64,000 nt of DNA, taken from Paenibacillus sp. GTDB taxonomy: Bacteria; Bacillota; Bacilli; Paenibacillales; NBRC-103111. Location: the NCBI GenBank assembly GCA_031180825.1, contig JAPSLM010000006.1:1-64000 (forward strand), written 5' to 3'. The notes beneath the pieces are model-generated. The model was not told the origin of the DNA, made no database searches, and was given only the letters and a program-made list of their open reading frames with translations. The translations under genes were made by a program, and so were the position numbers. Shown here piece by piece: positions 51,664-60,926 of the stretch. How positions within the stretch are numbered: position 1 is the first letter of the stretch; each line of letters begins with the position of its first letter.

Positions 51664-52776
51664 TTAGCGCTGCTCGATCGGAACGAAGGCTTGATGCGAC
51701 GGTCCCGTATATTCGGCGCGCGGACGAATGAGGCGGTTATTGTCAAATTGCTCGAGAATGTGCGCCGTCCATCCGGACGTACGGCTGATCGCGAAGATCG
51801 GCGTGAACAAGTCGCGCGGAATCTCGAGCGACGTGTAGACGGAAGCCGAGTAGAAATCTACGTTCGGCTTCAACCCTTTTTGGCCGGTTACGATGTCTTC
51901 GATTAGAATGGACATGTCGTACCAGTTCATGTTGCCAGTAATTTTACCGAGCTCCTGGGACATTTTTTGGAGATGCTTCGCGCGCGGGTCGCCGTTTTTG
52001 TACACGCGATGGCCGAAGCCCATAATTTTTTCCTTGCTGGACAGCTTATTGTTGATATAGCTGGTCACGTTATCGGCCGTGCCGATTTCTTCGAGCATCG
52101 CCATAACCGCTTCGTTGGCGCCGCCGTGCAGCGGGCCTTTGAGCGCGCCGATCGCGGACGTCACGCCCGAATAAATATCGGACAGCGTCGCTACGGTTAC
52201 GCGCGCAGCGAACGTTGAAGCGTTCAACTCGTGGTCGGCATGAAGCACCAAAGCTTTGTCCAAAGCTTGGATTGCGATCGCTTCCGGCTGTTTGCCCGTG
52301 AGCATATACAGGAAATTCTCGGCAATCGAAGCACAGGATTTCGGCGCGATCGGCTCCTGGCCTTGGCGGATGCGAGCGAATGCCGCTATGATCGTCGGCA
52401 GCTGCGCTTGCAGCTTGATCGCTTTGCGGAGATTGGATTCCGGAGTCATATCGTTCGCCTCGGCATCGTACAGCGCCAAGCTGGAAACGGCGGTACGAAG
52501 CGCGGCCATGGAGTTGACATCTTTCGGGTACAGCTTGATTTGCTCGATCACTTCGGCAGGAACCGAAGCGTTGTCGCTCAGATCTTTGGTTAATTGATCC
52601 AGTTCGGAGCGATTAGGAAGCTTGCCGTACCATAACAAGTATACGACCTCTTCGAACGTGGCGTTCTCTGCAAGGTCGTCGATATTGATGCCGCGATAGG
52701 TGAGCACACCGTCGATAATGGAGCTGATGGAGGACGTTGTGGCTACAATTCCTTCCAAACCTTTGGTAGCAGTCAA
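51664..52776 (-). CDS. citZ: citrate synthase
   Basis: Condenses oxaloacetate and acetyl-CoA. 370 aa, short Gram-positive type. It has ADHELNASTFAARV, the active-site His in [12 protein letters not shown] (near 215) and GFGHRVYKNGDPRAK (near 250), and the C-terminal RPRAEYTGP. The start is TTG at 52776 with AAAGGAGA 8 nt upstream; the longer frame ends inside the ribosome binding site region. It is a paralog of the methylcitrate synthase at 59665. Regulation: a sigma-A promoter and a CcpC-type ATAA-N7-TTAT site lie just upstream. Confidence 0.96.
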   Translation of the reverse strand: MTATKGLEGIVATTSSISSIIDGVLTYRGINIDDLAENATFEEVVYLLWYGKLPNRSELDQLTKDLSDNASVPAEVIEQIKLYPKDVNSMAALRTAVSSLALYDAEANDMTPESNLRKAIKLQAQLPTIIAAFARIRQGQEPIAPKSCASIAENFLYMLTGKQPEAIAIQALDKALVLHADHELNASTFAARVTVATLSDIYSGVTSAIGALKGPLHGGANEAVMAMLEEIGTADNVTSYINNKLSSKEKIMGFGHRVYKNGDPRAKHLQKMSQELGKITGNMNWYDMSILIEDIVTGQKGLKPNVDFYSASVYTSLEIPRDLFTPIFAISRTSGWTAHILEQFDNNRLIRPRAEYTGPSHQAFVPIEQR

Positions 52777-52814
52777 GATAATCTCTCCTTTTGCGTTCAA
52801 ATTCACATAAGTCT

Positions 52815-52843
52815 ACTATAAAGTATTTAGAAACTAAAGTGAA
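52815..52843 (-). promoter_or_regulatory. sigma-A promoter of citZ
   Basis: TTCACT (52838-52843) and TATAGT (52815-52820) with a 17-bp spacer, about 39 bp upstream of the TTG start. Confidence 0.6.
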
Positions 52844-52854
52844 CAAATTCAGAC

Positions 52855-52869
52855 ATAAAAGTTCATTAT
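52855..52869. promoter_or_regulatory. CcpC-type operator upstream of citZ
   Basis: A dyad ATAA-N7-TTAT just upstream of the -35. In B. subtilis the citrate-responsive regulator CcpC represses citZ and citB through this sequence. The spacing places the dyad centre about 54 bp upstream of the predicted start of transcription. The ccpC gene itself is not in the window. Confidence 0.6.
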
Positions 52870-53169
52870 CAGCACCATAAACAGATGCTATCTGTGGACT
52901 GAATCATATGTAAGCATACTGACTCAAAAGCCTGCGGCTCAAGGATTTGCCCAGTTTCATTATACTCATATTAACTCATAAAAAATCAAGCCGAATCCAT
53001 GTTTTTACAGCAAGGAATGGGAAAAACACAACAGCGGCGCAATAAACCGCCGGTCCCTTTGACGTTAATTGGCGAAAGGATGGCCCATTTCCGGAATCAG
53101 GTACTAAACAAACATAGTACTTTTCGAATGCGCCATTCAGCATTACATTCGAGGAAGAGGTGGTCATTT

Positions 53170-53292
53170 ATGAAAAAGTACAGCCTGATCGAGAAAATTT
53201 TGATTATAGCGGTGCTAGTCCTCGCGTTAGCTTTTATCGGCGCATTTTTCGCAATCAGATATATTTTGCAGCATGTTTCCTTTGCCCCTTAG
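53170..53292 (+). CDS. 40-aa single-pass membrane protein
   Basis: A short gene below most length cut-offs. ATG at 53170 is preceded by GAGGTGG at 6-7 nt. The protein begins MKKYSLIEK, then has one hydrophobic helix of about 22 residues (ILIIAVLVLALAFIGAFFAI) and a short tail. It is likely a real membrane peptide, given the strong ribosome binding site and positively charged N-terminus. It lies 91 bp upstream of ppx and could be cotranscribed. No family recognised. Confidence 0.6.
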   Translation: MKKYSLIEKILIIAVLVLALAFIGAFFAIRYILQHVSFAP

Positions 53293-53383
53293 GAGAAGAT
53301 GGTTTTTCAGGTTCAGTGGACTTCCACTTGCCGTAACGGTAAAATAAAACCTAACTTTTACACCGTTTGCAGGAGGACCAGCC

Positions 53384-54925
53384 ATGAACAACAGCCGGCG
53401 AATCGGCATCATTGACATCGGCTCCAACTCGATCCGGTTGGCCGTGAACGAACAGACGACGGGCGGAGCGTACCGCGTAATCGGCGAATTCAAGGAGTCC
53501 GCACGCTTAAGCCAGCGGATTGGCGCCGACGGGACGTTGGCCCCTGCGGATATTCAGGTAATCGTGCGGATCTTGTCGCATTTTAAACGGATATGTCACG
53601 CTCACGAAGTGACCGAATTCCGGGTAGCCGCAACGGCAGCCATCCGCAACGCCGCAAATTCTCAGGAGATTGTGGACACGCTGCGCCGCGAAAGCGGATT
53701 CCGCGTTGAACTGCTGTCCGGGGAGGACGAAGCCAGGCTCGGCTTCCTGGGCATGATCCAAACGATGGATATTTCGGACGGCTTTCTTGTCGACATCGGC
53801 GGAGGAAGCACCGAAATTTCGCTATTCCGCGACCGCGCCTTGATCCGCAGCGTATCGTTTCCCTTCGGCGCGGTCAATACGACGCGCAAATTTGCCCCGA
53901 ACGGCGAATTTCAGGAAGAACAGCTGCGGGGCATCCGCCAGATGGTCGAGGACGCGATTGCCCGTGAGCCCTGGATTCGCCAGGCCCCCGGCCTGCCGCT
54001 CGTCGGGCTCGGCGGCGGCGTTCGGACGCTATGCAAAATCAACCAGCGCAAGCGCAGATATTCCTTGCCGATTACGCATAATTATACGATTTCCGCCGCC
54101 GAAGTGGACGAGCTGGCCGCCTGGCTCCCTCTCCTTCCGGGTGAAAAACGCAAAAAAATCGACGGGCTGTCCAAAGACCGCTACGATATTATCGTCCCGG
54201 GGCTGCTGATTCTGCAGTCGATCTTTCAGGCAGCGGGCGCTTCGCATTATGTCGTCAGCGGCGCGGGCCTGCGAGACGGCCTGTTTTTTGAAAGCTTTTA
54301 CCCTGCCGATACGGGGCTGAAGCATATGGCGGAGCGAAGCGCGGACAACCTGCTCGCCCTGCATTCGACGGCCCCCCGGGCGCATCTCTCGCATGTCAGC
54401 CGGACGGCCTTGAAGCTGTACGATGCGTTGACGGAGGCGGGAAAGCACCGCTTCGATCCGCGCGTGCGCCTGTGCCTGATCATCGCGGCCAAGCTGTACC
54501 GGATTGGCGCTTCGCTCAGCTACTACCAGTATCCGAAGCATTCGTTCCATATGATTGCGCACACGCGCATCGACGGTCTGACCCACCGCGAAATTTTGAT
54601 TTGCGCCTTGACTGCTTCGTACAAAACAAAAGCACGGACCCAGCAGGCCGTGCAGCACCATAAGGATATTTTGAAAAAAACCGACACCGACCTGATCGCA
54701 AAGCTCGGCACGCTGCTTAAGCTCGCCGTCGCTCTCGATATTAGCGAGACGCAAGCGCTGGAAGTGACGAACGCGTTCTCGGAAAGCAAGGCGCTTCATG
54801 TACGGCTGCAAGCCAAGCATGACCCCTCTGCGGAATACAGAGAGGTCACGGGATTGCAAAAGGAATTTAAAAATACGTGGGGACAGCATCTCAAGGTTCA
54901 TGAGTCGTCGTTTTCCACGAGCTGA
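53384..54925 (+). CDS. ppx: exopolyphosphatase / GppA-type phosphatase
   Basis: Removes terminal phosphate from polyphosphate and may hydrolyse pppGpp. 513 aa. The ASKHA ATPase-like fold has IDIGSNSIRLAV (10-21), the catalytic region LSGEDEARLGFLG (Glu near 118), VDIGGGSTEISLF (near 137) and GLGGGVRTL (near 208). The C-terminal HD-like domain (about 320-513) is typical of long Ppx. GGAGG lies about 8 nt before the ATG. It is convergent with ppk, and the last 35 bp of the two genes overlap. Confidence 0.94.
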   Translation: MNNSRRIGIIDIGSNSIRLAVNEQTTGGAYRVIGEFKESARLSQRIGADGTLAPADIQVIVRILSHFKRICHAHEVTEFRVAATAAIRNAANSQEIVDTLRRESGFRVELLSGEDEARLGFLGMIQTMDISDGFLVDIGGGSTEISLFRDRALIRSVSFPFGAVNTTRKFAPNGEFQEEQLRGIRQMVEDAIAREPWIRQAPGLPLVGLGGGVRTLCKINQRKRRYSLPITHNYTISAAEVDELAAWLPLLPGEKRKKIDGLSKDRYDIIVPGLLILQSIFQAAGASHYVVSGAGLRDGLFFESFYPADTGLKHMAERSADNLLALHSTAPRAHLSHVSRTALKLYDALTEAGKHRFDPRVRLCLIIAAKLYRIGASLSYYQYPKHSFHMIAHTRIDGLTHREILICALTASYKTKARTQQAVQHHKDILKKTDTDLIAKLGTLLKLAVALDISETQALEVTNAFSESKALHVRLQAKHDPSAEYREVTGLQKEFKNTWGQHLKVHESSFSTS

Positions 54926-56984
54926 TGCGCATGGCCGCAAATTGACTGCGAAGCTGCGGCTCGCGTCCTTCCGAACGGACATGCTCGTACATGCCGTTCG
55001 GCTGGAGCTGCCGCGCCTTCACGTTATCTTTCAGGCTCAAGCGCAGGATATCGATCAGCGACTGCTGGATGCTTTTGTCAAATACGGGGCACATCAGCTC
55101 CACGCGCCGCGTCAAGTTTCGGGTCATCCAGTCCGCGCTGGCGATATACACTTCCGGTTCTCCGCCGTTCTCGAAATAAAAAATGCGCGAATGCTCCAAA
55201 AACCGGTCCACAATGCTCCGTACCGTAATCCGCTCGCTCAGTCCCGGAACGCCGGGCCGCAAACAGCATACGCCGCGCACGATCAGGTCGATGTCGACCC
55301 CCGCCTGCGAGGCCGCATACAGCTCGTCGACCATCTGCTGGTTCGAGAGCGAGTTAAATTTGGCGATGATCCGCGCCGGCTTTCCTTCCGCGGCGTGCTT
55401 CGCTTCGCGGCGGATTTTCTCGAACAGCTTATCCATCATGTCCGTAGGCGCCACGCCGAACGCTTTCCAATTGTGCGGCGCCGAATACCCGGTCACCTCG
55501 TTAAACAACGCGGAAGCGTCCTCTCCGATCTCCTTATGCGAAGTAAACAAGCCGACATCGGTGTATAGCCGCGCCGTACTGTCATTGTAATTCCCCGTAC
55601 CCACGTGCACGTACCGCCTCAGCCCATCCGCTTCCTGCCGGACGACCAGCGTAATTTTGGCATGCGTCTTTAGCCCCACGAGCCCGTACACGACATGGCA
55701 GCCGGCCTGCTCCAGCTTGCGCGCCCAAGCAATGTTGCGTTCTTCGTCAAAACGCGCCTTCAGCTCCACCACTACCGTGACCTGCTTGCCGGACTCCGCC
55801 GCGCGGGCAAGCCCTTGAATGAGCGGGGAATTGCCGCTCACCCGATACAGCGTCATTTTGATGGCGAGCACTTGCGGATCGTAAGCCGCTTGGAGCACAA
55901 AATCGGTGACGGCATCGAACGACTCGTAAGGGTGATACACCAGCACATCCTGCTGCCGCAGCTTGGCGAACAGATCCTCGACATCGTCCAGCTCGGAAGG
56001 ATAGACCGGTTGGATCGGGGGATAGCGCAGATGATCGAAGCCCTGCAGCGCCGACGCCATCTTCATAAAATACGTCAGATCAAGCGGCCCGTCGACTTCG
56101 AAAATGTTCTCGGCAATCTCGAACTCCTCCGTCAGCTGCTCCAGCGCATACGGATGAATGCCTTTCTGCACCTCAAGCCGGACAGGCGTCCCCCAACGCC
56201 GTTTGCGGAGCTGGATTTCGATTTCCTCCAGCAAATCCTCGGCGCCCTCCTCATTCAGCGTCAAATCCGCGTTGCGCGTCAAGCGGAACGCATGGACCGA
56301 GATCGGGATATAGCCGCTGAACAGGGTATAAATATGCTTTTCTATGAGATCCTCCATGAGGATGAATTCGCGTTTTTTGCTGTTCGCTCTTGCCGGTACC
56401 GCAAGATAACGGCTTAGATTCGACGGCACCTGGAGGATGGCAAAATAAGGTTCGTCTTCCGGATCGTCGCCTTCCTTCATCAGCACGACCGCCAAATACA
56501 AAGCCTGGGTCCGCACCAGCGGAAAAGGCCGCGACTGGTCGACCGCCATCGGCGTCAGCACGGGAAAAACGATGTCGTGGTAATATTCGTCCATCGCCTT
56601 GCGCTGGGTTGCGTTCAAATCGTCGTATTCGGTAAAAATAATGCCTTCCTTGCCAAGCTGACGGATCATGTCCCGGTACGTTTTGTACTGTTCCGTCACC
56701 ATTTTGGAGGAGCGCTTCATAATCCGTTTGAACAGTCCGGCGGGCGTATAGCCGGTGAAATCTTTTTTCGTATGGCCCGCTTTAATCTGATCCTTGATCC
56801 CCGCCACGCGGACGCTCATAAACTCGTCTAAATTGGAAGAAACGATCGATAAAAATTTGACGCGTTCGAGCAGCGGCGTCTCGGGGTCCTGAGCCTCCTC
56901 CAGCACACGCCAGTTGAATTCGACCCAGCTTAAATCGCGGTTCAGATAGTGGTTGGCCGTCTCACGCGCGGCAGTGTCCTTCAT
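54891..56984 (-). CDS. ppk: polyphosphate kinase 1
   Basis: Makes polyphosphate from ATP. 697 aa with the PPK1 order: N-domain (YLNRDLSWVEFNWRVLEEA), head, and two phospholipase-D-like catalytic domains. The phospho-acceptor His is in GLKTHAKITLVVR (near 443), with a second conserved His in LEHSRIFYFENGG (near 598); VGTGNYNDSTARLYTD lies between. GGAGGG is about 12 nt before the ATG. A PhoP-box array with a TATGAT -10 lies upstream, so synthesis should rise in phosphate starvation or during Pho signalling. Confidence 0.96.
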   Translation of the reverse strand: MKDTAARETANHYLNRDLSWVEFNWRVLEEAQDPETPLLERVKFLSIVSSNLDEFMSVRVAGIKDQIKAGHTKKDFTGYTPAGLFKRIMKRSSKMVTEQYKTYRDMIRQLGKEGIIFTEYDDLNATQRKAMDEYYHDIVFPVLTPMAVDQSRPFPLVRTQALYLAVVLMKEGDDPEDEPYFAILQVPSNLSRYLAVPARANSKKREFILMEDLIEKHIYTLFSGYIPISVHAFRLTRNADLTLNEEGAEDLLEEIEIQLRKRRWGTPVRLEVQKGIHPYALEQLTEEFEIAENIFEVDGPLDLTYFMKMASALQGFDHLRYPPIQPVYPSELDDVEDLFAKLRQQDVLVYHPYESFDAVTDFVLQAAYDPQVLAIKMTLYRVSGNSPLIQGLARAAESGKQVTVVVELKARFDEERNIAWARKLEQAGCHVVYGLVGLKTHAKITLVVRQEADGLRRYVHVGTGNYNDSTARLYTDVGLFTSHKEIGEDASALFNEVTGYSAPHNWKAFGVAPTDMMDKLFEKIRREAKHAAEGKPARIIAKFNSLSNQQMVDELYAASQAGVDIDLIVRGVCCLRPGVPGLSERITVRSIVDRFLEHSRIFYFENGGEPEVYIASADWMTRNLTRRVELMCPVFDKSIQQSLIDILRLSLKDNVKARQLQPNGMYEHVRSEGREPQLRSQFAAMRISSWKTTTHEP

Positions 56985-57041
56985 AAGGCAGTTAACCCTC
57001 CATGGTCATTCACCGTTTATCTTCTTTTTTCCGCTTCTTTC

Positions 57042-57095
57042 ATCATAATTCGACAATGTTAAAAGAGCGCGCTCTTTTTGTTAATTTTATGTAAA
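57042..57095 (-). promoter_or_regulatory. PhoP-box array and -10 of the ppk promoter
   Basis: Four hexamers at 11-bp steps towards ppk: TTTACA (57090), TTAACA (57079), AGCGCG (57068) and TTAACA (57057). TATGAT (57042-57047) follows 9 nt after element 4. Element 3 is the centre of an 18-bp perfect palindrome (57061-57078, AAAAGAGCG arms). The layout is the same as at pstC and pstS. Confidence 0.85.
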
Positions 57096-57162
57096 CGCAA
57101 GGGAAAATACACCTAAATTTTCATGCGTGCGAAGCAAAAAGAGCTTTATCATTATACAACGA

Positions 57163-57206
57163 AAAGAGCTCCCGAAGGAACTGATCTCCTCAGGAACTCT
57201 TTATGT
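57163..57206 (-). terminator. hairpin downstream of prpB
   Basis: A stem of 10 bp with one mismatch (AAAGAGCTCC with GGAACTCTTT) around a 20-nt loop; four T follow in the minus direction. It is 25 bp past the prpB stop. Confidence 0.55.
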
Positions 57207-57230
57207 AGACAAAAGCTGGGACTTCAAAGC

Positions 57231-58139
57231 CTATTCGGTTTGCGGGAGAACGGTTTTCGCTATTTTACCGTCCAATTCCTCGTAATCGTAATAACGGATC
57301 GTATCGTACAACTCCTTGCGGGTTTGCATGTCCCGAAGCGATCCCGCCTGCGTTCCGGCGCGGCTGATTTCCGTAAATACGCGCTCGTAGGCTTTGGCCG
57401 CCACGCGCAGCGAGGTGACCGGGTAAATGACCATATTGAAGCCCCAAGCCTCGAACTGCTCTGCGGTATAATAAGGCGTTTTGCCGAACTCCGTCATGTT
57501 CGCCAGCAGCGGCGCGTCGATCGCGGCGCGGAACCGTTTGAATTCCTCCTCGCTCTCCAGCGCCTCCGGAAAAATCCCGTCCGCTCCCGCCGCCAAATAT
57601 TGCTTTGCCCGGTCAACCGCCGCTTCAAAGCCTTCCACGCTCTTGGCGTCCGTCCGCGCAATGACGACGAGTGTTGGACTGATTTCCTTGATCGTCTTGA
57701 TTTTTTGCATCATTTCTTCCGTTGAAACGAGCTTTTTGCCGTTCAAGTGGCCGCATTTCTTCGGCATTTCCTGGTCCTCGATCTGGACGGCGGCAGCTTT
57801 GGCTTCGACCATTTCCTTGGCCGTACGAGCCGCGTTCAAGATGCCGCCGAAGCCGGTATCGATATCGACCAGCAGCGGAAGCATCGAGGCGCGGACAAGC
57901 TCGCGCGCCCGTTCCGCGACTTCATTCGAATAAATGAGCCCAAGATCCGGCAAGCCCCGGCTGGCCGTATAGGCGGCGCCGGACAAATAAAGCGCCTCGA
58001 AGCCGGACTGTCTCGCTATTCGGGCTGCCATCCCGTCGTGCGTACCCGGGATTTTCAGAATCGGACCGGCTTCCATCCGCTTCCGAAAAGCGGCAGCCAG
58101 CTCCCGTTGGTCCTTTTCCTGCTCCATCAACCAAGCCAT
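57231..58139 (-). CDS. prpB: 2-methylisocitrate lyase
   Basis: Cleaves 2-methylisocitrate to pyruvate and succinate, the last step of the methylcitrate cycle for propionate. 302 aa, PEP mutase/isocitrate lyase superfamily: YLSGAAYTASRGLPDLG, the metal site VDIDTGFGG (near 90), VQIEDQEMPKKCGHLNG with catalytic Cys near 128, and ARTDA. GGGAGG lies 6 nt before the ATG. It is last in the prpC-prpD-prpB operon, 39 bp after prpD. Confidence 0.95.
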   Translation of the reverse strand: MAWLMEQEKDQRELAAAFRKRMEAGPILKIPGTHDGMAARIARQSGFEALYLSGAAYTASRGLPDLGLIYSNEVAERARELVRASMLPLLVDIDTGFGGILNAARTAKEMVEAKAAAVQIEDQEMPKKCGHLNGKKLVSTEEMMQKIKTIKEISPTLVVIARTDAKSVEGFEAAVDRAKQYLAAGADGIFPEALESEEEFKRFRAAIDAPLLANMTEFGKTPYYTAEQFEAWGFNMVIYPVTSLRVAAKAYERVFTEISRAGTQAGSLRDMQTRKELYDTIRYYDYEELDGKIAKTVLPQTE

Positions 58140-58178
58140 CGTAATCCTCCCGGGAAGTCATATTCCGCAGCCATGACG

Positions 58179-59639
58179 TTAAATAACGTACAGATTCATG
58201 TATTCGTTGACCGGCATTTGCTCCAACCGCTCCAAGTCAAGCGACATATCCAGGATTTGCGCCGCTTTTTGCTTGGGAAATCTGGTCAGCAGATTGGCTT
58301 CGAATTTATCGATCACCTTAGGCAGCCCTTCAGCCCGCCGTCTGCGGTGACCGATCGGGTATTCGCACTCCACGTTCGGAGTCTCCGTCCCGTCCTTAAA
58401 CCGGATTTGAATGGCATTGGCGATCGACCGTTTGTCCGGATCGAGATAATCCCGGCTGTACTGCGGATTCTCCGTCACGACCATCTTCTCCCGAAGCGCA
58501 TCGATTCTCGGATCGGCAGCCGCCTCATCCTCATAATGCTCCGCCGTCAACTCGCCGTGCAGCAAGCCTGCCGCCACCATGTATTGCAGGCAGTGATCCC
58601 GGTCGGCCGGATTATACAGCGGGCCCTTCTTATCGATAATGCGGATGGCCGACTCATGCGTCGTAATCGCAATCCGATCGATCTCGTCCAGCCGGCCCTT
58701 GACCTGCGGATGCAGAGCAAACGCGCATTCTACGGCGGTTTGGGCGTGAAATTCGGCCGGGAAGGAAATTTTAAACAGCACGTTTTCCATCACATAAGAG
58801 CCGAGCGGGCGTGCAAGCTTCAACGGTTTCCCTTGGAACAGAACGTCCTGGAAGCCCCATGTTTTGGCCGAAAGCGCGGTGGCGTATCCCATTTCGCCGT
58901 TGACGGCCATCAGAGCCAGACGGACCGCACGGCTGGTCGCGTCTCCGGCGGCCCACGATTTGCGCGATCCCGTATTCGGCGCATGCCGGTACGTGCGCAA
59001 GCTGCCGCCGTCCAGCCAAGCGTTGGAAAGCGCGTTGACCACCTCGTCCCGGGTACCGCCAAGCATCGCCGTGACGACGGCCGTTGAAGCGATTTTCACC
59101 AGCAGCACGTGATCCAAGCCGACCCGGTTGAAGCTGTTTTCGAGGGCGAGCACTCCTTGAATCTCATGCGCCTTCACGGCGGCGTCCAGCACGTCCCGCA
59201 TCCGCAGAGGGGCTTTGCCTTCCGCGATGCGGACGCGGCTGAGATAGTCGGCTACCGCCAAAATGCCGCCCAGATTGTCCGAAGGGTGGCCCCATTCGGC
59301 AGCCAGCCACGTATCGTTGTAATCGAGCCAGCGGATCATGCACCCGATATTGAACGCCCCATGCACGGGATCGAGCTCATAGCGGGTTCCCGGCACCCGG
59401 CAGCCGTAAGGCACGGTGACGCCCGGCACGACGGGCCCCAGATGCTTCACGCATTCCGGAAAGCGCAGCGCCAAAATAGCCGTGCCCAGCGAGTCCAAGA
59501 CGACGTGCTGTGCAATGCGCCGGGCTTCCGGACTTTGGACTTCGTATTCAAGCGCGTAATCCGCGATGTCAATCAACAGTTGATCCGCAGCAGATGCGGT
59601 GCGTCCTTGTTCATAGGCCATGGATGGGTTTGCTGCCAT
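58179..59639 (-). CDS. prpD: 2-methylcitrate dehydratase
   Basis: Dehydrates 2-methylcitrate. 486 aa, MmgE/PrpD family: [43 protein letters not shown] (seen as [10 protein letters not shown] then HPSDNLG, about 110-130), [19 protein letters not shown], and [16 protein letters not shown]. The start at 59639 has GGGAGGAG 8 nt upstream; the frame is open 37 codons further through the upstream ribosome binding site. It lies 25 bp after prpC. Confidence 0.95.
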   Translation of the reverse strand: MAANPSMAYEQGRTASAADQLLIDIADYALEYEVQSPEARRIAQHVVLDSLGTAILALRFPECVKHLGPVVPGVTVPYGCRVPGTRYELDPVHGAFNIGCMIRWLDYNDTWLAAEWGHPSDNLGGILAVADYLSRVRIAEGKAPLRMRDVLDAAVKAHEIQGVLALENSFNRVGLDHVLLVKIASTAVVTAMLGGTRDEVVNALSNAWLDGGSLRTYRHAPNTGSRKSWAAGDATSRAVRLALMAVNGEMGYATALSAKTWGFQDVLFQGKPLKLARPLGSYVMENVLFKISFPAEFHAQTAVECAFALHPQVKGRLDEIDRIAITTHESAIRIIDKKGPLYNPADRDHCLQYMVAAGLLHGELTAEHYEDEAAADPRIDALREKMVVTENPQYSRDYLDPDKRSIANAIQIRFKDGTETPNVECEYPIGHRRRRAEGLPKVIDKFEANLLTRFPKQKAAQILDMSLDLERLEQMPVNEYMNLYVI

Positions 59640-59664
59640 ATCGTAGTCTCCTCCCATTACCGTG

Positions 59665-60795
59665 TTAAGAGCCGACCGAGGCCGGATGGGGATGCAGATC
59701 GCGCGGTCCCTTGTACAGAACTCGAGGCCGGAAAAGCCGGTTGTTCGCATGCTGCTCCATCACATGCGCGCAGACGCCGACCGTCCGGGCGGCGAGAAAG
59801 ACCGGGGTGAACAGGTCGATCGGAATGCCCAGCAAATAATAAACCGGTGCGGCATAGTAATCGAGGTTCGGATACAATCCCTTTTCGCGGTTCATCACCT
59901 CTTCGCCGATGACGCACATGCGGTACAGCTTCTCTTCGTTTTTGGCGGCCGCAAGCAGGGCCAGCGCCTCTTTCATCAGCATCGCGCGCGGGTCCGGCTT
60001 CTTCATGTACACCCGATGGCCGAAGCCCATAATGCGCTCCTTGCGGGTCAATTTGCCGAGGATGAGCGGCTCCATCCTGTCCTCGTCTCCCGCTTCCAGC
60101 AGCATCTTCATCACCGCTTCGTTCGCTCCGCCATGCAGCGTGCCTTTCAGGGAAGCGACGGCGCCGGTCAGCGCCCCGTACAGATCGGCCTGTGTGGAAG
60201 CAATGACGCGTGCGGCAAAGGTGGAGTTGGGCATTTCATGCTCGCTGTAGACGATCAGCGACTGATCGAACGTCTTCTCTTCCATTTCGGAAGGAATCTT
60301 ACCTGTAATCATGTACAAGAAATTAGCGCTGTACGAAAGGTCTTGACGCGGCTCCACCAAAGGCTGCCGCATGGACGCCTGGTAGCTGGCCGCCACGATC
60401 TGGGGCACCTTGGCCAGCAGCCGGATCGATTTGCGGTAATTCGCTTCCCGCGACCGGTCTTCGATATCCCGGTCATAGCCGGCAATAGCGGAAATGCCCG
60501 TTCTCAGGGCATCCATCAGATGCGTCTGCTTCGGCAGCAGGCGCAGGATCGCCAGCGCATCCTCCGGCAGTCCGTACTCCGTCTTGAGGCTGAGTTCAAG
60601 AGCATCCCGCCGTTCGGGCGTCGGCAGGCTGCCGTCAAGCATTAACGAAACGACGTCCAGATAAGTAACGGTTTTTGCCAACTCGATAAGATCGTAACCC
60701 CGCAGCACAATTTGTTCTTTTTCGACGTCCAAATAAGAGATTTCGGTCTCGCTTGCGATAACGTTTTCAAGGCCGGGCTGGAATGATCCGCTCAT
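59665..60795 (-). CDS. prpC: 2-methylcitrate synthase (citrate synthase family)
   Basis: Condenses propionyl-CoA with oxaloacetate. 376 aa, citrate synthase fold with [15 protein letters not shown] (active-site His), [15 protein letters not shown] and [13 protein letters not shown]. It is assigned to methylcitrate because it heads an operon with prpD and prpB, while the dedicated citZ is elsewhere in the window. It is closest in type to B. subtilis MmgD. GGGAGGAG lies about 9 nt before the ATG. Confidence 0.92.
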   Translation of the reverse strand: MSGSFQPGLENVIASETEISYLDVEKEQIVLRGYDLIELAKTVTYLDVVSLMLDGSLPTPERRDALELSLKTEYGLPEDALAILRLLPKQTHLMDALRTGISAIAGYDRDIEDRSREANYRKSIRLLAKVPQIVAASYQASMRQPLVEPRQDLSYSANFLYMITGKIPSEMEEKTFDQSLIVYSEHEMPNSTFAARVIASTQADLYGALTGAVASLKGTLHGGANEAVMKMLLEAGDEDRMEPLILGKLTRKERIMGFGHRVYMKKPDPRAMLMKEALALLAAAKNEEKLYRMCVIGEEVMNREKGLYPNLDYYAAPVYYLLGIPIDLFTPVFLAARTVGVCAHVMEQHANNRLFRPRVLYKGPRDLHPHPASVGS

Positions 60796-60886
60796 CGTTC
60801 TTTTCGCTCCTCCCGATGGTTTGGCTTTGCCCCTTCAGTATATCGACCCTCTGGAAATCACGTCCAATATCCGTTAAGTCCTTCCT

Positions 60887-60903
60887 GATATGCAGAATGT
60901 ATC
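60887..60903. promoter_or_regulatory. candidate LysR-binding (T-N11-A) site
   Basis: GATA and TATC arms frame a T-N11-A dyad in the 131-bp gap between the LysR gene and prpC. It is a weak 4-bp dyad, but it is in the right place for a LysR-type regulator of the prp operon. Confidence 0.3.
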
Positions 60904-60926
60904 AAGCCGGGTACATGGACGCCCGT

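Noticed and set aside
59665..60795. prpC and citZ as a recent gene duplication
   Set aside because: They share the citrate synthase fold, but the sequences and contexts are clearly different; they are ancient paralogs with different substrates.
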